From Bacillota bacterium (lineage in GTDB: Bacteria; Bacillota; Desulfitobacteriia; Desulfitobacteriales; JAJXUE01), in the NCBI GenBank assembly GCA_021783135.1, contig JAJXUE010000017.1, positions 1-50,647 of the forward strand: a DNA stretch of 50,647 nt. The letters are read 5' to 3'. A program made the position numbers and the translations under genes. Shown piece by piece: positions 17,639 through 27,458 of the stretch (positions within the stretch are counted from its first letter, which is position 1; each line of letters begins with the position of its first letter). Under the pieces are notes generated by a model. That model made no database searches. It was not told where the DNA came from and saw nothing but the letters and a program-made list of their open reading frames with translations.

Positions 17639-17669
17639 CTATAGAGAACAAGAAAGAGGTTGATTTATT

Positions 17670-18161
17670 GTGGCAAAGGACTCTTCCTTTGATATTGTAT
17701 CCGAAGTCGATATGCCGGAAGTAATTAATGCTCTGCATATGGCGGAAAAGGAAATCGAGCAGCGTTTTGACTTTAAGGGGAGTAAAAGCGAGCTTCGTTT
17801 GGAAAAGGACAAGATAATTTTAATCTCCGATGACGACTTCAAATTGAGCAATGTTGTGGACATCCTCGAAAGTAAGCTGGTTAAGCGTGGTATATCACTA
17901 AAAAATATTACATACGGTAAAATTGAACCGGCAGCCCAAGATACTGTTCGACAGGAAGCCACAATTGTTCAGGGTCTTGATCAAGATAAATCTAAAAAGA
18001 TAATTAAATTGATTAAAGACAGCAAAATCAAGGTCAATGTTTCAATCCAAGGTGACCAAGTAAGGGTAAGTGGTAAAGATAAGGACGATCTGCAGAAGGT
18101 AATCGCCTTGATGCGACAACAGGATTTTGACTTTGAGCTTCAATTTATAAATTATCGTTAA
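17670..18161 (+). CDS. yajQ: YajQ family nucleotide-binding protein
   Basis: Small cytoplasmic protein with two related ferredoxin-like folds; family members bind nucleotides, and some bind cyclic di-GMP. The 163 residues are full length, starting [18 protein letters not shown] from a GTG codon. Conserved segments include [14 protein letters not shown] and [12 protein letters not shown]. It follows rodZ by 31 bases and ends at a terminator. The specific role in this organism is not deducible. Confidence 0.95.
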   Translation: MAKDSSFDIVSEVDMPEVINALHMAEKEIEQRFDFKGSKSELRLEKDKIILISDDDFKLSNVVDILESKLVKRGISLKNITYGKIEPAAQDTVRQEATIVQGLDQDKSKKIIKLIKDSKIKVNVSIQGDQVRVSGKDKDDLQKVIALMRQQDFDFELQFINYR

Positions 18162-18165
18162 AAAA

Positions 18166-18194
18166 GCAAAAGGTCCCAAGGGGATCTTTTTTGC
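18166..18194 (+). terminator. Terminator after yajQ
   Basis: GCAAAAGGTCC pairs with GGATCTTTTTTGC (one G-U pair), and the second arm doubles as the T tract. Confidence 0.8.
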
Positions 18195-18219
18195 ACCTCA
18201 GGAAAGTGCTGGTAATAAG

Positions 18220-20196
18220 ATGACTGTTCGCGATTTTTTACCGATTTGTCGAGAGGATATGGACAAGCGCGGTTGGACAAGCTTAGATTTCATTGTTGTT
18301 ACAGGGGATGCCTATGTCGATCATCCTAGTTTTGGTGCGGCAATAATTAGCCGCATCTTGGAAAAGGAAGGGTACAAAGTTGGGATAATAGCCCAACCAA
18401 ATTGGCGTAACGGGCAAGATTTTCGCCGATTGGGCAAGCCGCGCTTAGCCTGGTTAGTAACGTCAGGCAATATCGACTCCATGGTCAATCATTATACTGC
18501 AGCCAAAAAGCCGCGCTCCAAAGACGCCTATTCCCCGGGAGGGAAGGCGGGGCTGAGACCGGATCGGGCAGTAGTGGTGTATGCCAATCGCTGTCGTGAG
18601 GCTTATAAAGGTGTGCCGGTGATTATGGGGGGGATAGAGGCTAGTTTGCGACGCTTTGCGCACTATGACTATTGGGCGGATAAGGTGCGGCGTTCGGTCT
18701 TGATTGACGGTAAGGGTGATTTATTGGTCTACGGAATGGGTGAACTAGCCATCAAACAAATCGCCCAGGCTCTGGCGCAAGATCAATTGAGTTATACCTT
18801 GCCACAAATTCGCGGCGTGGTTTATACGACCTCCAGTGCGGAAAATATTGCTGATGCCAAGATACTCCCCAGCTATGAAGATGTGGCAGTTAATAAACGC
18901 AGCTATGCAGAGGCGTTTATGGAACAATATAAGAATCAGGACCCGATCAGGGGTAAAACCTTGGTTCAAGCGCATGCTGCAGCCTACATCGTGCAAAATC
19001 CGCCTGCCAGACCGCTGAACCAGAGTGAATTAGATGCGGTGTACGCTTTACCTTATATGGGCACTTATCACCCCAGTTATGAAGCTGCCGGTGGCGTACC
19101 GGCTATTCAAGAGGTTGAATTTAGTCTGGTAAGCAGCCGAGGATGCTATGGGGGATGTTCTTTTTGTGCTTTGACCTTTCATCAAGGGCGTATTATTCAG
19201 AGTCGAAGTAAGGACTCAATTATCAATGAAGCGAGGCAATTGGTGTGGAGACCGGGGTTTAAGGGTTATATCCACGACGTTGGTGGTCCCACAGCTAACT
19301 TTCGTCAGCCGGCGTGCGGACATCAACATACGCGGGGCGCTTGTTCGCACCGACAGTGCTTATTTCCCGAGCCATGTCCGGAGCTAGTGGTGGAGCACAC
19401 GGATTATCTTAACCTGCTGCGGGATTTGCGCAAAATTCCCGGGGTAAAAAAAGTATTTGTCCGCTCCGGTATCCGGTATGACTATGTGATGGCCGATTCG
19501 TCGGGTGAATTCTTACGTGAACTTTGTGAGCATCATGTAAGTGGTCAATTGAAAGTGGCCCCGGAGCATATTTCACCGCAGGTCCTAGCCAAAATGGGCA
19601 AACCGGGACGGCGGGTGTATGATAAATTTGTCCGTAAGTATGAAGATATTTGTCTTGACCTCGGGAAAAAGCAGTACCTAGTGCCCTATTTTATGTCTAG
19701 TCATCCGGGCAGCGGGCTCAATGAAGCCATAGAACTAGCGGAGTATATTCGCGATATCGGGTACAACCCGGAGCAGGTGCAAGATTTTATTCCCACACCG
19801 GGGACTCTGTCCACGTGCATGTATTATACTGGTCTGGACCCACGCAGTATGGAAAAGGTTTATGTGCCTAAGGATTACCATGAAAAGGCCATGCAACGAG
19901 CTTTGTTGCAATATCGTAATCCGAAGAACTATGCCTTGGTACTCGAAGCTTTGCACAAAGCGAGTCGGGAAGATTTAGTCGGCTTTGGACCAAAGTGCCT
20001 GATTCGGCCACGCACTCGTGCAACTGTACAGGGAAATGGCGCTTTGGTACGTAAGTCAACGGTAACAACCGAAAAACCGAATAAAGTCGATAAAAATACC
20101 CGTAATAGGCCTAAGCCGGCTGAAAAAAAAGGGAACATTAATCACCAGCGGGACAAAAATATACCGGAAAAGCGACAGAGCCGCGCTCCGCATTAA
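18220..20196 (+). CDS. ygiQ: YgiQ family radical SAM protein
   Basis: Large radical SAM enzyme of unknown substrate. The 658 residues contain the N-terminal YgiQ segment ([20 protein letters not shown]), [16 protein letters not shown], and the SAM iron-sulfur motif [12 protein letters not shown] (CxxxCxxC, about residues 308-315). An HxxH/Cys-rich segment [16 protein letters not shown] around 366 follows. The last 60 residues are lysine-rich and low-complexity, as is common in this family. ATG 18220 is used; the ribosome site AGGAAAG is rather distant. A promoter for rimO follows the gene. Confidence 0.94.
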   Translation: MTVRDFLPICREDMDKRGWTSLDFIVVTGDAYVDHPSFGAAIISRILEKEGYKVGIIAQPNWRNGQDFRRLGKPRLAWLVTSGNIDSMVNHYTAAKKPRSKDAYSPGGKAGLRPDRAVVVYANRCREAYKGVPVIMGGIEASLRRFAHYDYWADKVRRSVLIDGKGDLLVYGMGELAIKQIAQALAQDQLSYTLPQIRGVVYTTSSAENIADAKILPSYEDVAVNKRSYAEAFMEQYKNQDPIRGKTLVQAHAAAYIVQNPPARPLNQSELDAVYALPYMGTYHPSYEAAGGVPAIQEVEFSLVSSRGCYGGCSFCALTFHQGRIIQSRSKDSIINEARQLVWRPGFKGYIHDVGGPTANFRQPACGHQHTRGACSHRQCLFPEPCPELVVEHTDYLNLLRDLRKIPGVKKVFVRSGIRYDYVMADSSGEFLRELCEHHVSGQLKVAPEHISPQVLAKMGKPGRRVYDKFVRKYEDICLDLGKKQYLVPYFMSSHPGSGLNEAIELAEYIRDIGYNPEQVQDFIPTPGTLSTCMYYTGLDPRSMEKVYVPKDYHEKAMQRALLQYRNPKNYALVLEALHKASREDLVGFGPKCLIRPRTRATVQGNGALVRKSTVTTEKPNKVDKNTRNRPKPAEKKGNINHQRDKNIPEKRQSRAPH

Positions 20197-20208
20197 GTCA
20201 ATTTATTT

Positions 20209-20237
20209 TTGACACTAGAAAATGCCTGTATTATACT
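20209..20237 (+). promoter_or_regulatory. rimO-pgsA promoter
   Basis: TTGACA (20209-20214), exactly 17 bases, TATACT (20232-20237): a near-consensus sigma-A promoter about 58 bases ahead of rimO. Confidence 0.8.
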
Positions 20238-20294
20238 AAGTTAAGATATGGTAAAGAAGCTTGTTTGGACATATAGTGGAGAAGGTGCTTATTT

Positions 20295-21626
20295 TTGGCA
20301 ACAAAAGTTGCTGTGGTTAGTTTAGGTTGTGCAAAAAATTTAGTAGACAGCGAAGTTATGTTAGGCACCCTGGCACGTTCCGGTTTTTTGGTAGTAGAGG
20401 AACCGTCTCAGGCCGAGGTTATAGTGGTTAACACGTGCGGTTTTATTGCAGCAGCCAAGGAAGAATCAATCAACACAATTTTAGAATTAGCCCAGTTTAA
20501 AGCCCAGGGTAATTGCCGGGTGCTTATTGCGGCCGGTTGCCTGGCGCAGAAGTACCGGGCAGAACTTTCAGCTGATGTACCGGAACTCGATGCTATAATC
20601 GGCACGGGGGAAGTAGCACACATTGCTGAGGTTGCCCGGCAAGCTTTGGGTGGGAATAGGGTTGAACAAGTGGGAATACCCAGTTATTTGTATGACCATA
20701 CTTCGCCTAGGCTACGGATAACACCTAAGTACAGTGCTTATGTCAAGGTGGCTGAGGGATGTGACAACTGTTGTTCCTATTGTGTAATTCCGCAAATGCG
20801 CGGGGCCTTTCGCAGCAGGTCAATGGAGTCAATTGTAACTGAGGTCAAGGAATTGGCGCTGAGCGGCGTGAAGGAAATAATGTTGATCGCGCAGGATACC
20901 ACACGCTATGGTCAGGACAGATACAGCGAGTACAAGTTGCCGGAACTGATTCGCCAGCTAGCCCCGATTGACGGTATTGAGTGGATTAGGTTACTTTACT
21001 GTTACCCTAGTCATTTCACGCAGGAATTAATTGATACAATGGCTTCAGAGCCTAAGGTATGTAAATATCTTGATTTGCCCCTGCAACACGCCGACAATCA
21101 AGTGCTAAAGGAAATGTATCGCCGGGGAAACATCGACGAGATTGAAGCGCTCATCGGTAAGTTGCGTGTTGCGATGCCGGACATGGCCCTGCGTACGACT
21201 TTCATTGTCGGTTTTCCTGGGGAGACGGAAGCTCAATTTTCTAATTTGCTAAACTTTGTCCGACGCATACGCTTTGACCGGGTTGGAGTATTCACTTATT
21301 CGCAAGAAGAAGGAACGCCGGCCGGAGAAAGGCTTGACCAGCTCGACCAGACAGTCAAAGAAGCACGGCAGGACCGACTGATGAGTTTACAGACGGAGAT
21401 AGCGGCGCAACTTAATTCTACCTGGCTGGGAAAAACAGTCCAAGTATTGATCGAAGCAGAAACCGGTGACCCTGACCGACCTTACGTCGGCCGTACCGAA
21501 CGTGATGCTCCGGAAATTGATGGTCAGGTTTATGTCAGCGGCTCTGGCTTAAAGGTTGGCGATATGGTGCAGGTATATATTTCGGAAACTGAGACTTATG
21601 ATTTGATGGGAGAGGCGGCCCAATGA
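20295..21626 (+). CDS. rimO: Ribosomal protein S12 methylthiotransferase RimO
   Basis: Radical SAM enzyme that adds a methylthio group to an aspartate of ribosomal protein S12. The 443 residues have an N-terminal UPF0004 domain (SLGCAKNLVDSE; NTCGFI) and the radical SAM motif with Cys156, Cys160 and Cys163 (GCDNCCSYC, which contains one extra cysteine at 159). A C-terminal TRAM domain (about 375-440) completes it. The TTG start is the only codon that fits the family start (MATKVAVVSLGC) and lies after AAGGTG. Its stop overlaps the start of pgsA (ATGA). Confidence 0.96.
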   Translation: MATKVAVVSLGCAKNLVDSEVMLGTLARSGFLVVEEPSQAEVIVVNTCGFIAAAKEESINTILELAQFKAQGNCRVLIAAGCLAQKYRAELSADVPELDAIIGTGEVAHIAEVARQALGGNRVEQVGIPSYLYDHTSPRLRITPKYSAYVKVAEGCDNCCSYCVIPQMRGAFRSRSMESIVTEVKELALSGVKEIMLIAQDTTRYGQDRYSEYKLPELIRQLAPIDGIEWIRLLYCYPSHFTQELIDTMASEPKVCKYLDLPLQHADNQVLKEMYRRGNIDEIEALIGKLRVAMPDMALRTTFIVGFPGETEAQFSNLLNFVRRIRFDRVGVFTYSQEEGTPAGERLDQLDQTVKEARQDRLMSLQTEIAAQLNSTWLGKTVQVLIEAETGDPDRPYVGRTERDAPEIDGQVYVSGSGLKVGDMVQVYISETETYDLMGEAAQ

Positions 21627-22177
21627 ATCTACCGAATAAATTAACCCTGGCTAGAATTATTTTAATCCCCGTGTTTATGGTATTTTTATTGCTCAAATTA
21701 CCTAAAACACAGGAAGTCTTTCTCAATATTGCGGCGGCCATTTTCCTTATTGCCTCGGTTACGGATGGTTTGGATGGGTACATAGCCAGAAAACGTAAGC
21801 AAGTTACTCGCTTAGGCCAGTTCATGGACCCGCTGGCGGACAAACTTTTGGTATCGGCGGCCCTGATTTCCTTGGTTGAACTACAGCAAGTGCGAGCTTG
21901 GATAGCGTGGGCTATTATTGGCCGTGAATTTGCGGTGACAGGGTTGAGGGCGATTGCAGCGGCCGAGGGGGTAGTGATTTCGGCCAGTAAGCTGGGCAAG
22001 GTTAAAACTATTACGCAGATTGTCGCGATCAGCGCGTATCTGTTGCGTGATTGGCCCCTGAGTCTAATTGGCATAAAAATTAGCCCTTGGTTTATTTATG
22101 TCGCGTTAATTTTTACGGTTATTTCGGGGCTGGATTATATAATAAAGTCACGAAAGTTATTAAAATCAGCTAAATAA
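21623..22177 (+). CDS. pgsA: CDP-diacylglycerol-glycerol-3-phosphate 3-phosphatidyltransferase PgsA
   Basis: Membrane enzyme that makes phosphatidylglycerophosphate, precursor of phosphatidylglycerol and cardiolipin. 184 residues with about five to six hydrophobic segments. The CDP-alcohol phosphatidyltransferase motif DGLDGYIAR...G...DPLAD is complete near residues 48-76 and supplies the catalytic aspartates. It is translationally coupled to rimO by a 4-base overlap and is followed by a terminator. Confidence 0.96.
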   Translation: MNLPNKLTLARIILIPVFMVFLLLKLPKTQEVFLNIAAAIFLIASVTDGLDGYIARKRKQVTRLGQFMDPLADKLLVSAALISLVELQQVRAWIAWAIIGREFAVTGLRAIAAAEGVVISASKLGKVKTITQIVAISAYLLRDWPLSLIGIKISPWFIYVALIFTVISGLDYIIKSRKLLKSAK

Positions 22178-22192
22178 GTTTTGGTTAATTAC

Positions 22193-22228
22193 AATAAATA
22201 CCCATTTCGCGATGGGTATTTATTTTTT
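22193..22228 (+). terminator. Terminator after pgsA
   Basis: A 13-bp stem (22193-22205 with 22212-22224) with a 6-base loop runs into a T-rich tail. Confidence 0.85.
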
Positions 22229-22357
22229 ATCCAGTTATTTACTAATCAAATAAATCAGTCCGCATGCTATAATAATTTTTGAGCTTATGTTTGGAATTTT
22301 ATCAGGATTTTTCTGAGAATATTATGCTGGTTTTGCATATAGAAAGGGGTGGGATGT

Positions 22358-22885
22358 GTGGACCTCAAACTGAAAAAGGTCGGAGTAGTTGTGCTTGTCA
22401 CGGCAATAACCTTAGGTGCACTAGTCGGAATACAGTTTGCATGGAAAAAATACATGTTGGATGCACCCGTAACAAGCAAAATCAGCAACATCAGCGGGGT
22501 TAGCAGTGTTAAAATAGGTACAGATAGCACTGATTCCGGTGTTATTAAAGTTACTCTAAAAAGTGTTCCCGATCTTAAGGTTACCTGTTCTCAATTGCTG
22601 AAGGCGGCTGATTCAGGCAAAATACTGCTCATCGATCACCGGTCGCCGCAACTGCAGTCAGTTTTGGAACAGATGAGGTTTAATGTGGAAGAAGCCTTAG
22701 TAAAAGGTGATTTTGTTGAGATGAAGGCAGCGATTGATAAAATTGCTCAAACCGATAAGTTAACAAATTACCACATTTACATGGACGATGAATACATCTA
22801 CCTCCAGTTTGGTCAAGGCCAAAACTATCTTTATCAAGTTTTTGCTCGTCAATCTGATAAAGCGCAACTATTTACCGAGGGTTAA
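22358..22885 (+). CDS. Unknown single-pass membrane protein paired with FtsH-like protease
   Basis: A 175-residue protein I cannot assign to a family. Residues about 7-24 (VGVVVLVTAITLGALVGI) form one N-terminal membrane anchor. The rest is predicted soluble and mixed alpha/beta, with no cysteine pattern apart from one Cys in LKVTCSQLL and an acidic, aromatic C-terminus (DDEYIYLQFGQG). GTG 22358 is preferred over 22349 because of spacing from AAAGGGG. It lies 27 bases upstream of the FtsH-like gene and is probably in the same transcript, so it may act as an adaptor, extracytoplasmic sensor or substrate of that protease. This is inference only. Confidence 0.75.
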   Translation: MDLKLKKVGVVVLVTAITLGALVGIQFAWKKYMLDAPVTSKISNISGVSSVKIGTDSTDSGVIKVTLKSVPDLKVTCSQLLKAADSGKILLIDHRSPQLQSVLEQMRFNVEEALVKGDFVEMKAAIDKIAQTDKLTNYHIYMDDEYIYLQFGQGQNYLYQVFARQSDKAQLFTEG

Positions 22886-22912
22886 ACCCTTGTCGAAAAA
22901 GGTGGTGAACTG

Positions 22913-24400
22913 ATGCTTAAGGAAATCTTTGCCGGTGTTGGGCTGGCGGTCTTCGTTTTCCTGACCCTCCTAGGCTACAATGTTTTTCCCGTCGTGGTCC
23001 TAATGGCGTTACTGGTAACGATTTTTTTGCTGGTTAATCGAAATGGGGTTGGCCTGGGCGGAAATGCGAAGAAATTGGAGTACACGGCAGATGCAGACTT
23101 TACTTTTGACATGATTGGCGGACAAAACTCGGCGATTCAAGAACTGCAAGAAGCCTTGAAGTTTGTTTTGGAGCGGGAAAAAATCAAAGTGTTGGGTATC
23201 AGACCCATCAAAGGTATATTACTCACCGGTCCGCCCGGAACAGGCAAGACCTTGCTAGCCAAGGCAGCTGCTAATTTTACGGATTCTGTGTTTATTGCCG
23301 TTTCCGGCAGTGAGTTTATCCAAATGTATGCTGGAGTTGGGGCAGAACGGGTAAGAAGTCTGTTCAAAAATGCTCGTGACAAGGCCCAAAAGGGTAAGAA
23401 GTCGAGCGCCATCATATTTATCGATGAAATTGATATTCTTGGCGGCAAGCGGGGTACGAATGTCAGTCACCATGAATACGACCAGACGCTCAACCAACTG
23501 TTGGTGGAGATGGACGGACTTAAGAGTGACAGCGCAACCCAAATTTTGGTCCTGGGAGCTACCAATCGGATGGAAGCGCTCGATGAGGCCTTGTTGCGTC
23601 CCGGTCGGTTTGATAGGATGGTTAAAGTTGACCTACCGGACAAAGAGGGGCGCTTGGCCATTCTTAAGATTCATACCCGCAATAAACCACTGGCGGAAGA
23701 TGCCGATTTGGCGAGGATTGCGCATGAGACTTTCGGTTTTTCCGGCGCTCATTTAGAGAGTTTAGCCAATGAGGCCGCAATTTTTGCACTGCGTGAAAAA
23801 GAACCTGCAATAAACCAAAAACACCTTAAGGAAGCGATTGACAAGGTAATTATGGGTGAAAAGTCTGATCGTAAGCCCAGTCCTGCGGATTTAAACCGGG
23901 TAGCTGTACACGAAGCCGGGCATGCCTTGATTAGTGAACTGCTCAATCCGAATTCTGTTTCTACTGTTACGATTCGCCCGAGGGGTAATGCTTTGGGTTA
24001 TGTGCGACATAACCCGGAGGATGAAAGTTATCTGCAGACACAAAAAGCCTTGGAAAACCAAATCAAAATTGCTTTAGCCGGAGCCTTGGCCGAAGAACTG
24101 GTGCTAGGCGATCGCAGCACGGGTGCTACCGGAGATTATGCGCAGACGATGAATTTAGTCAAGCACATGATTGCAGCCGGAATGTCGGGTTTGGGTGTGG
24201 TTGAACTGGAGCAATTGCCGCAGGAAAGAGTGCATGAAGCCTCTAGCATAATTCTCAAGGATCTCGAACAACAGACCAGACGCCTTTTAGAGGAGAATTT
24301 AGTGTTATTTAAAGAGATCGTTGATATCTTGGCAGACAAAGAATATATAACTGGTGAAAAACTCAGAGAATGTTTGGCGGGACTGAAAGCTGCAAGCTAA
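22913..24400 (+). CDS. Short FtsH-like AAA+ membrane metalloprotease
   Basis: ATP-dependent zinc protease of the FtsH/M41 class. Two close hydrophobic segments occupy residues 1-45 with almost no loop between them, so the extracytoplasmic domain of true FtsH is missing. The AAA domain has GPPGTGKT (about 107-114), Walker B IIFIDEID and the SRH segment ATNRMEALDEALLRPGRFDR. The peptidase domain has zinc motif HEAGH (about 340-344). 495 residues against roughly 600-650 for FtsH. GGTGG lies before ATG. It is likely a second, specialised FtsH paralogue; the housekeeping ftsH is not in the window. Confidence 0.9.
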   Translation: MLKEIFAGVGLAVFVFLTLLGYNVFPVVVLMALLVTIFLLVNRNGVGLGGNAKKLEYTADADFTFDMIGGQNSAIQELQEALKFVLEREKIKVLGIRPIKGILLTGPPGTGKTLLAKAAANFTDSVFIAVSGSEFIQMYAGVGAERVRSLFKNARDKAQKGKKSSAIIFIDEIDILGGKRGTNVSHHEYDQTLNQLLVEMDGLKSDSATQILVLGATNRMEALDEALLRPGRFDRMVKVDLPDKEGRLAILKIHTRNKPLAEDADLARIAHETFGFSGAHLESLANEAAIFALREKEPAINQKHLKEAIDKVIMGEKSDRKPSPADLNRVAVHEAGHALISELLNPNSVSTVTIRPRGNALGYVRHNPEDESYLQTQKALENQIKIALAGALAEELVLGDRSTGATGDYAQTMNLVKHMIAAGMSGLGVVELEQLPQERVHEASSIILKDLEQQTRRLLEENLVLFKEIVDILADKEYITGEKLRECLAGLKAAS

Positions 24401-24418
24401 TTGCAGCTTTATTTTTTT
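24386..24418 (+). terminator. Terminator overlapping the FtsH-like stop
   Basis: AAAGCTGCAA/TTGCAGCTTT 10-bp stem with a 5-base loop, then ATTTTTTT. The first arm lies within the last codons of the gene. Confidence 0.88.
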
Positions 24419-24420
24419 GA

Positions 24421-24476
24421 GGTAAAATAGAGGGTAAAATATAGTAAGGTTAAAATTTAGCTTGCAGGGTTAAAAT
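24421..24476 (+). repeat. Four imperfect GGTAAAAT/GGTTAAAAT direct repeats upstream of cinA
   Basis: Copies start at 24421, 24433, 24448 and 24468 with uneven spacing (12, 15 and 20 bases) in the 163-base gap before cinA. They might be a binding array or just A/T-rich drift. Confidence 0.35.
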
Positions 24477-24563
24477 TGTAAACATGGGGCTCTAATAATT
24501 AGGCTCGGCCAGTTTTGTCAAGGGATTGGGATTGCAGCGGATAACGGAAGGTGGTACAATAGC

Positions 24564-25823
24564 GTGAAAGCCGAATTGATTTCTACCGGAACAGAACTCC
24601 TGTTGGGACAAACTTTGAATACAAACGCCTATTACTTATCGCAAAAACTCACAACATTAGGCATTAATGTTTATTATCATACTACTGTGGGCGATAATCC
24701 GGAACGACTGGAGACTGCGCTTGAGCAGGCCCTGCAAAGGTCGGATTTGGTGATTACCACAGGTGGCTTGGGACCGACATTGGATGATTTAACCAAAGAC
24801 ACGGTTTGCAAAGTAATGGGATTGGAACGGGAATTACATGAAGAAAGCCTGATATGGGTGCAAGGCTTTTTTGCTAAATTGGGAAGGGATATGCCGGAGA
24901 ATAATCTCCGCCAAGCGTATTTTCCTCAAGGCAGCCGCATTATTCCTAATCGCCTGGGCACGGCCCCTGGCGCAATCGTGGAAAAGGGAGAGAAGATAGT
25001 GATTATCTTACCGGGACCTCCTTTTGAAATGCAACCCATGTTTGAAGAAACAGTTGAATCCTTCTTGCAGGAAAAAGTGCAGGTGACACCGGAAACCACC
25101 CTGCATAAAGTGTATCGCGTATTCGGCATGGCAGAATCTGCGGTAGAGGAAGCTTTGGGCGAAGTGTTGACGACACCGGAAGGGGTCAGCATTGCACTTC
25201 TTGCCAAACAAGCCGAAATTCATGTCCGCGTAGCGGCGCATGCCCAAACAGCCCTTGCGGCAGAACAGCTACTGGCCGGTTTGACTCCGAAAATTGAATC
25301 CAAGTTGGGGGATGCAATTTTTGGGATAGACGCGGAAGACATGGCGAGCAGTGTAGGAAAGCTTTTGCGGGCAACCAAACTAAGTCTGGTTACAGCTGAG
25401 TCCTGTACCGGGGGTCTTATTGGCGGGGCTGTTACGGCTGTTGCGGGAAGTTCGGACTACTATCACGGTGGCTATGTTACGTACACAAATGGTTTGAAGA
25501 AAAGACTTCTCGGGGTTGAACGGGCGACTTTAACAAAATGGGGCGCAGTCAGCGCCGAAACAGCCCGTGAAATGGCGAGCGGGGCTAGGTTGCGCACCGG
25601 AGCGGATATTGCTGTTGCCGTAACCGGCATAGCAGGTCCTGATGGAGGTAGCCCGGAAAAACCTGTTGGGTTGGTATTTGTCGGCTTAGCAACGCCGGAC
25701 GACGTTTTGGCGTACAGGTATAACTTTTTTGGTGATCGCCAGGCAATTCGTGCTTTAACTGTTAACGGGGCTCTAAATAGAGTCCGGCTTTACTTGCTGG
25801 ATAAAGCAAGGGAAGCGAATTAG
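24564..25823 (+). CDS. cinA: CinA family protein (competence/damage-inducible; nicotinamide-nucleotide amidase type)
   Basis: Two-domain protein of 419 residues. The N-terminal MoaB/Mog-like domain (ISTGTELLLGQTLNTNA; TTGGLGPTLDDLTKD) hydrolyses phosphates in known members. The C-terminal domain (from about 270; TAESCTGGLIGGAVT; GIAGPDGGS) is the PncC-type amidase that recycles nicotinamide mononucleotide. GTG start after GGAAGGTGG. The cinA-recA neighbourhood is conserved in Firmicutes, although a helicase and a LysM gene separate them here. It may also connect functionally with the NAD genes elsewhere in the window. Confidence 0.95.
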   Translation: MKAELISTGTELLLGQTLNTNAYYLSQKLTTLGINVYYHTTVGDNPERLETALEQALQRSDLVITTGGLGPTLDDLTKDTVCKVMGLERELHEESLIWVQGFFAKLGRDMPENNLRQAYFPQGSRIIPNRLGTAPGAIVEKGEKIVIILPGPPFEMQPMFEETVESFLQEKVQVTPETTLHKVYRVFGMAESAVEEALGEVLTTPEGVSIALLAKQAEIHVRVAAHAQTALAAEQLLAGLTPKIESKLGDAIFGIDAEDMASSVGKLLRATKLSLVTAESCTGGLIGGAVTAVAGSSDYYHGGYVTYTNGLKKRLLGVERATLTKWGAVSAETAREMASGARLRTGADIAVAVTGIAGPDGGSPEKPVGLVFVGLATPDDVLAYRYNFFGDRQAIRALTVNGALNRVRLYLLDKAREAN

Positions 25824-25844
25824 AAAGGGGATTTATAAACTTAC

Positions 25845-27446
25845 ATGATGTCCGAAACAAAAAGTTTTTTTGGTGAGTTAAAACTCAGCCGCGAGGTCTT
25901 TAAAGCTGTATCAGATATGGGATTTGAAGAACCATCGCCAATTCAAGCTCAGGTTATTCCAGTCATTCTGGACGAAAAGGATGTTTTAGGCCAGGCTCAA
26001 ACCGGAACCGGTAAAACAGCCGCATTTGGTATACCTATTGTTGAAATGATTAACCCTCGTCTGCATCAGGTGCAGGCAATTATTCTTGCTCCGACTAGGG
26101 AGCTGGCAATCCAGGTTGCAGAGGAACTGGCAAAAATCGGCAAGCATCGCCATATCAAGACTGTACCAATCTATGGCGGACAACCGATTGACAGGCAAAT
26201 TCGCGCTTTAAGATTTGGTGTGCACATTGTAATCGGCACCCCAGGACGGGTTTTAGACCATCTTAAACGAGGCACAATGCGCCTAGAACAAGTTAAATTT
26301 GTCGTTTTGGATGAAGCGGATGAAATGCTGGACATGGGATTTATCGATGACATCGAGACCATCTTAAAGTCGACGCCGGAAGAAAGACAAACCTTGTTAT
26401 TCTCGGCTACAATGCCGATGGAAATCAAAAAGTTGGCCAGTAAATTTATGCATTCGCCTGTAACGGTTTCGGTTAGCCGTGACGAACTCACGGTGCCGCA
26501 AATTGATCAGGTATTTTATGAAGCCAAGGAAAAGAGCAAGGTTGATGCCTTGAGCAGAATTATCGATATGGAGGACATCCGCCAGGCGATTATTTTCTGT
26601 CGAACCAAACGCGGGGTAGATGAGCTGGTGGCTGCTTTAGAAAGCCGTGGGTATTTTGCGAATGGCTTACACGGCGATTTAAGCCAAACTCAGCGCGATC
26701 GCGTCATGAAGCGCTTTCGCGAGGGTAAGGCCGAGCTTTTGGTTGCCACCGATGTTGCCGCGCGTCGTCTGGATATCGAAAACGTGACTCATGTCATTAA
26801 TTACGATATTCCTCAAGATCCGGAATCTTACGTGCACCGCATTGGGCGTACTGGACGTGCGGGTAAACGCGGTCAGGCTGTGACCATTATCGTGCCCAGG
26901 GAATATCGTCAGTTACGCTTGATTGAAAAATTGGTTAAAACTAACATTAGACGCGAAAACTTGCCCACCCAGGCTGATTTAGCAGAGCGTCAATTGGAAA
27001 CGCTGCGCGGACACTTAGTTAATATGATTGAAGACGGCAAACTGATTGCGTACAGCAACTTAGTTGCCGAGTTGATGGAAGAATACGATTCCGTGGAAGT
27101 TGCAGCCGCCGCTTTGAAGTATGCCATCGAAGGGGTAGGTAACAAAGAGGCTGAACTTGAGGAAGAAGAGGAGATGAGCTTTGGTAATACTGGGGCCAGA
27201 GCAGGTATGGTTCGTCTGTTTATGAACATCGGGCGCGCTAACCAAATTCAACCTCAAGACGTAATTCGCGCAATTGCCGACGGCGCCGGGATTCCCGGCA
27301 ATGTCATTGGGATGATCAATATTTATGATAAGTTTACCTTCGTGGAGGTGCCGGAAGACGTGGCCGCTAGAGTCATGTATTCAATGCACCATAACCTGAT
27401 TAAAGGTAAAAAGATCAGCGTAGAACCTGCTAAAGCACGCAACTAA
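25845..27446 (+). CDS. DEAD-box RNA helicase with DbpA-like C-terminal RNA-binding domain
   Basis: ATP-dependent RNA unwinding protein of the CshA/DeaD type, 533 residues. It has the Q motif (FEEPSPIQAQ), motif I AQTGTGKT (about 50), DEAD as VLDEADEMLDMGF, SAT, and motif VI HRIGRTGRAGKRG. The C-terminal DbpA-type RNA-binding domain covers about 452-525. Motif V reads VATDVAARRLDIEN, where the nearly invariant Gly after AAR is Arg308 (codon CGT at 26766-26768). Motif V couples ATP and RNA sites, so activity might be altered. Start is ATG 25845 or the adjacent ATG; the ribosome site is distant. It lies 21 bases after cinA. Confidence 0.93.
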   Translation: MMSETKSFFGELKLSREVFKAVSDMGFEEPSPIQAQVIPVILDEKDVLGQAQTGTGKTAAFGIPIVEMINPRLHQVQAIILAPTRELAIQVAEELAKIGKHRHIKTVPIYGGQPIDRQIRALRFGVHIVIGTPGRVLDHLKRGTMRLEQVKFVVLDEADEMLDMGFIDDIETILKSTPEERQTLLFSATMPMEIKKLASKFMHSPVTVSVSRDELTVPQIDQVFYEAKEKSKVDALSRIIDMEDIRQAIIFCRTKRGVDELVAALESRGYFANGLHGDLSQTQRDRVMKRFREGKAELLVATDVAARRLDIENVTHVINYDIPQDPESYVHRIGRTGRAGKRGQAVTIIVPREYRQLRLIEKLVKTNIRRENLPTQADLAERQLETLRGHLVNMIEDGKLIAYSNLVAELMEEYDSVEVAAAALKYAIEGVGNKEAELEEEEEMSFGNTGARAGMVRLFMNIGRANQIQPQDVIRAIADGAGIPGNVIGMINIYDKFTFVEVPEDVAARVMYSMHHNLIKGKKISVEPAKARN

Positions 27447-27458
27447 CTGATAAATGAG

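Noticed and set aside
24421-24476. CRISPR-like repeats
   Set aside because: Units are only 8-9 bases with uneven spacing; no spacers or cas genes.
24535-24562. TTGCAG-N17-TACAAT as cinA promoter
   Set aside because: Transcription would begin at or after the GTG start codon and would exclude the ribosome site.
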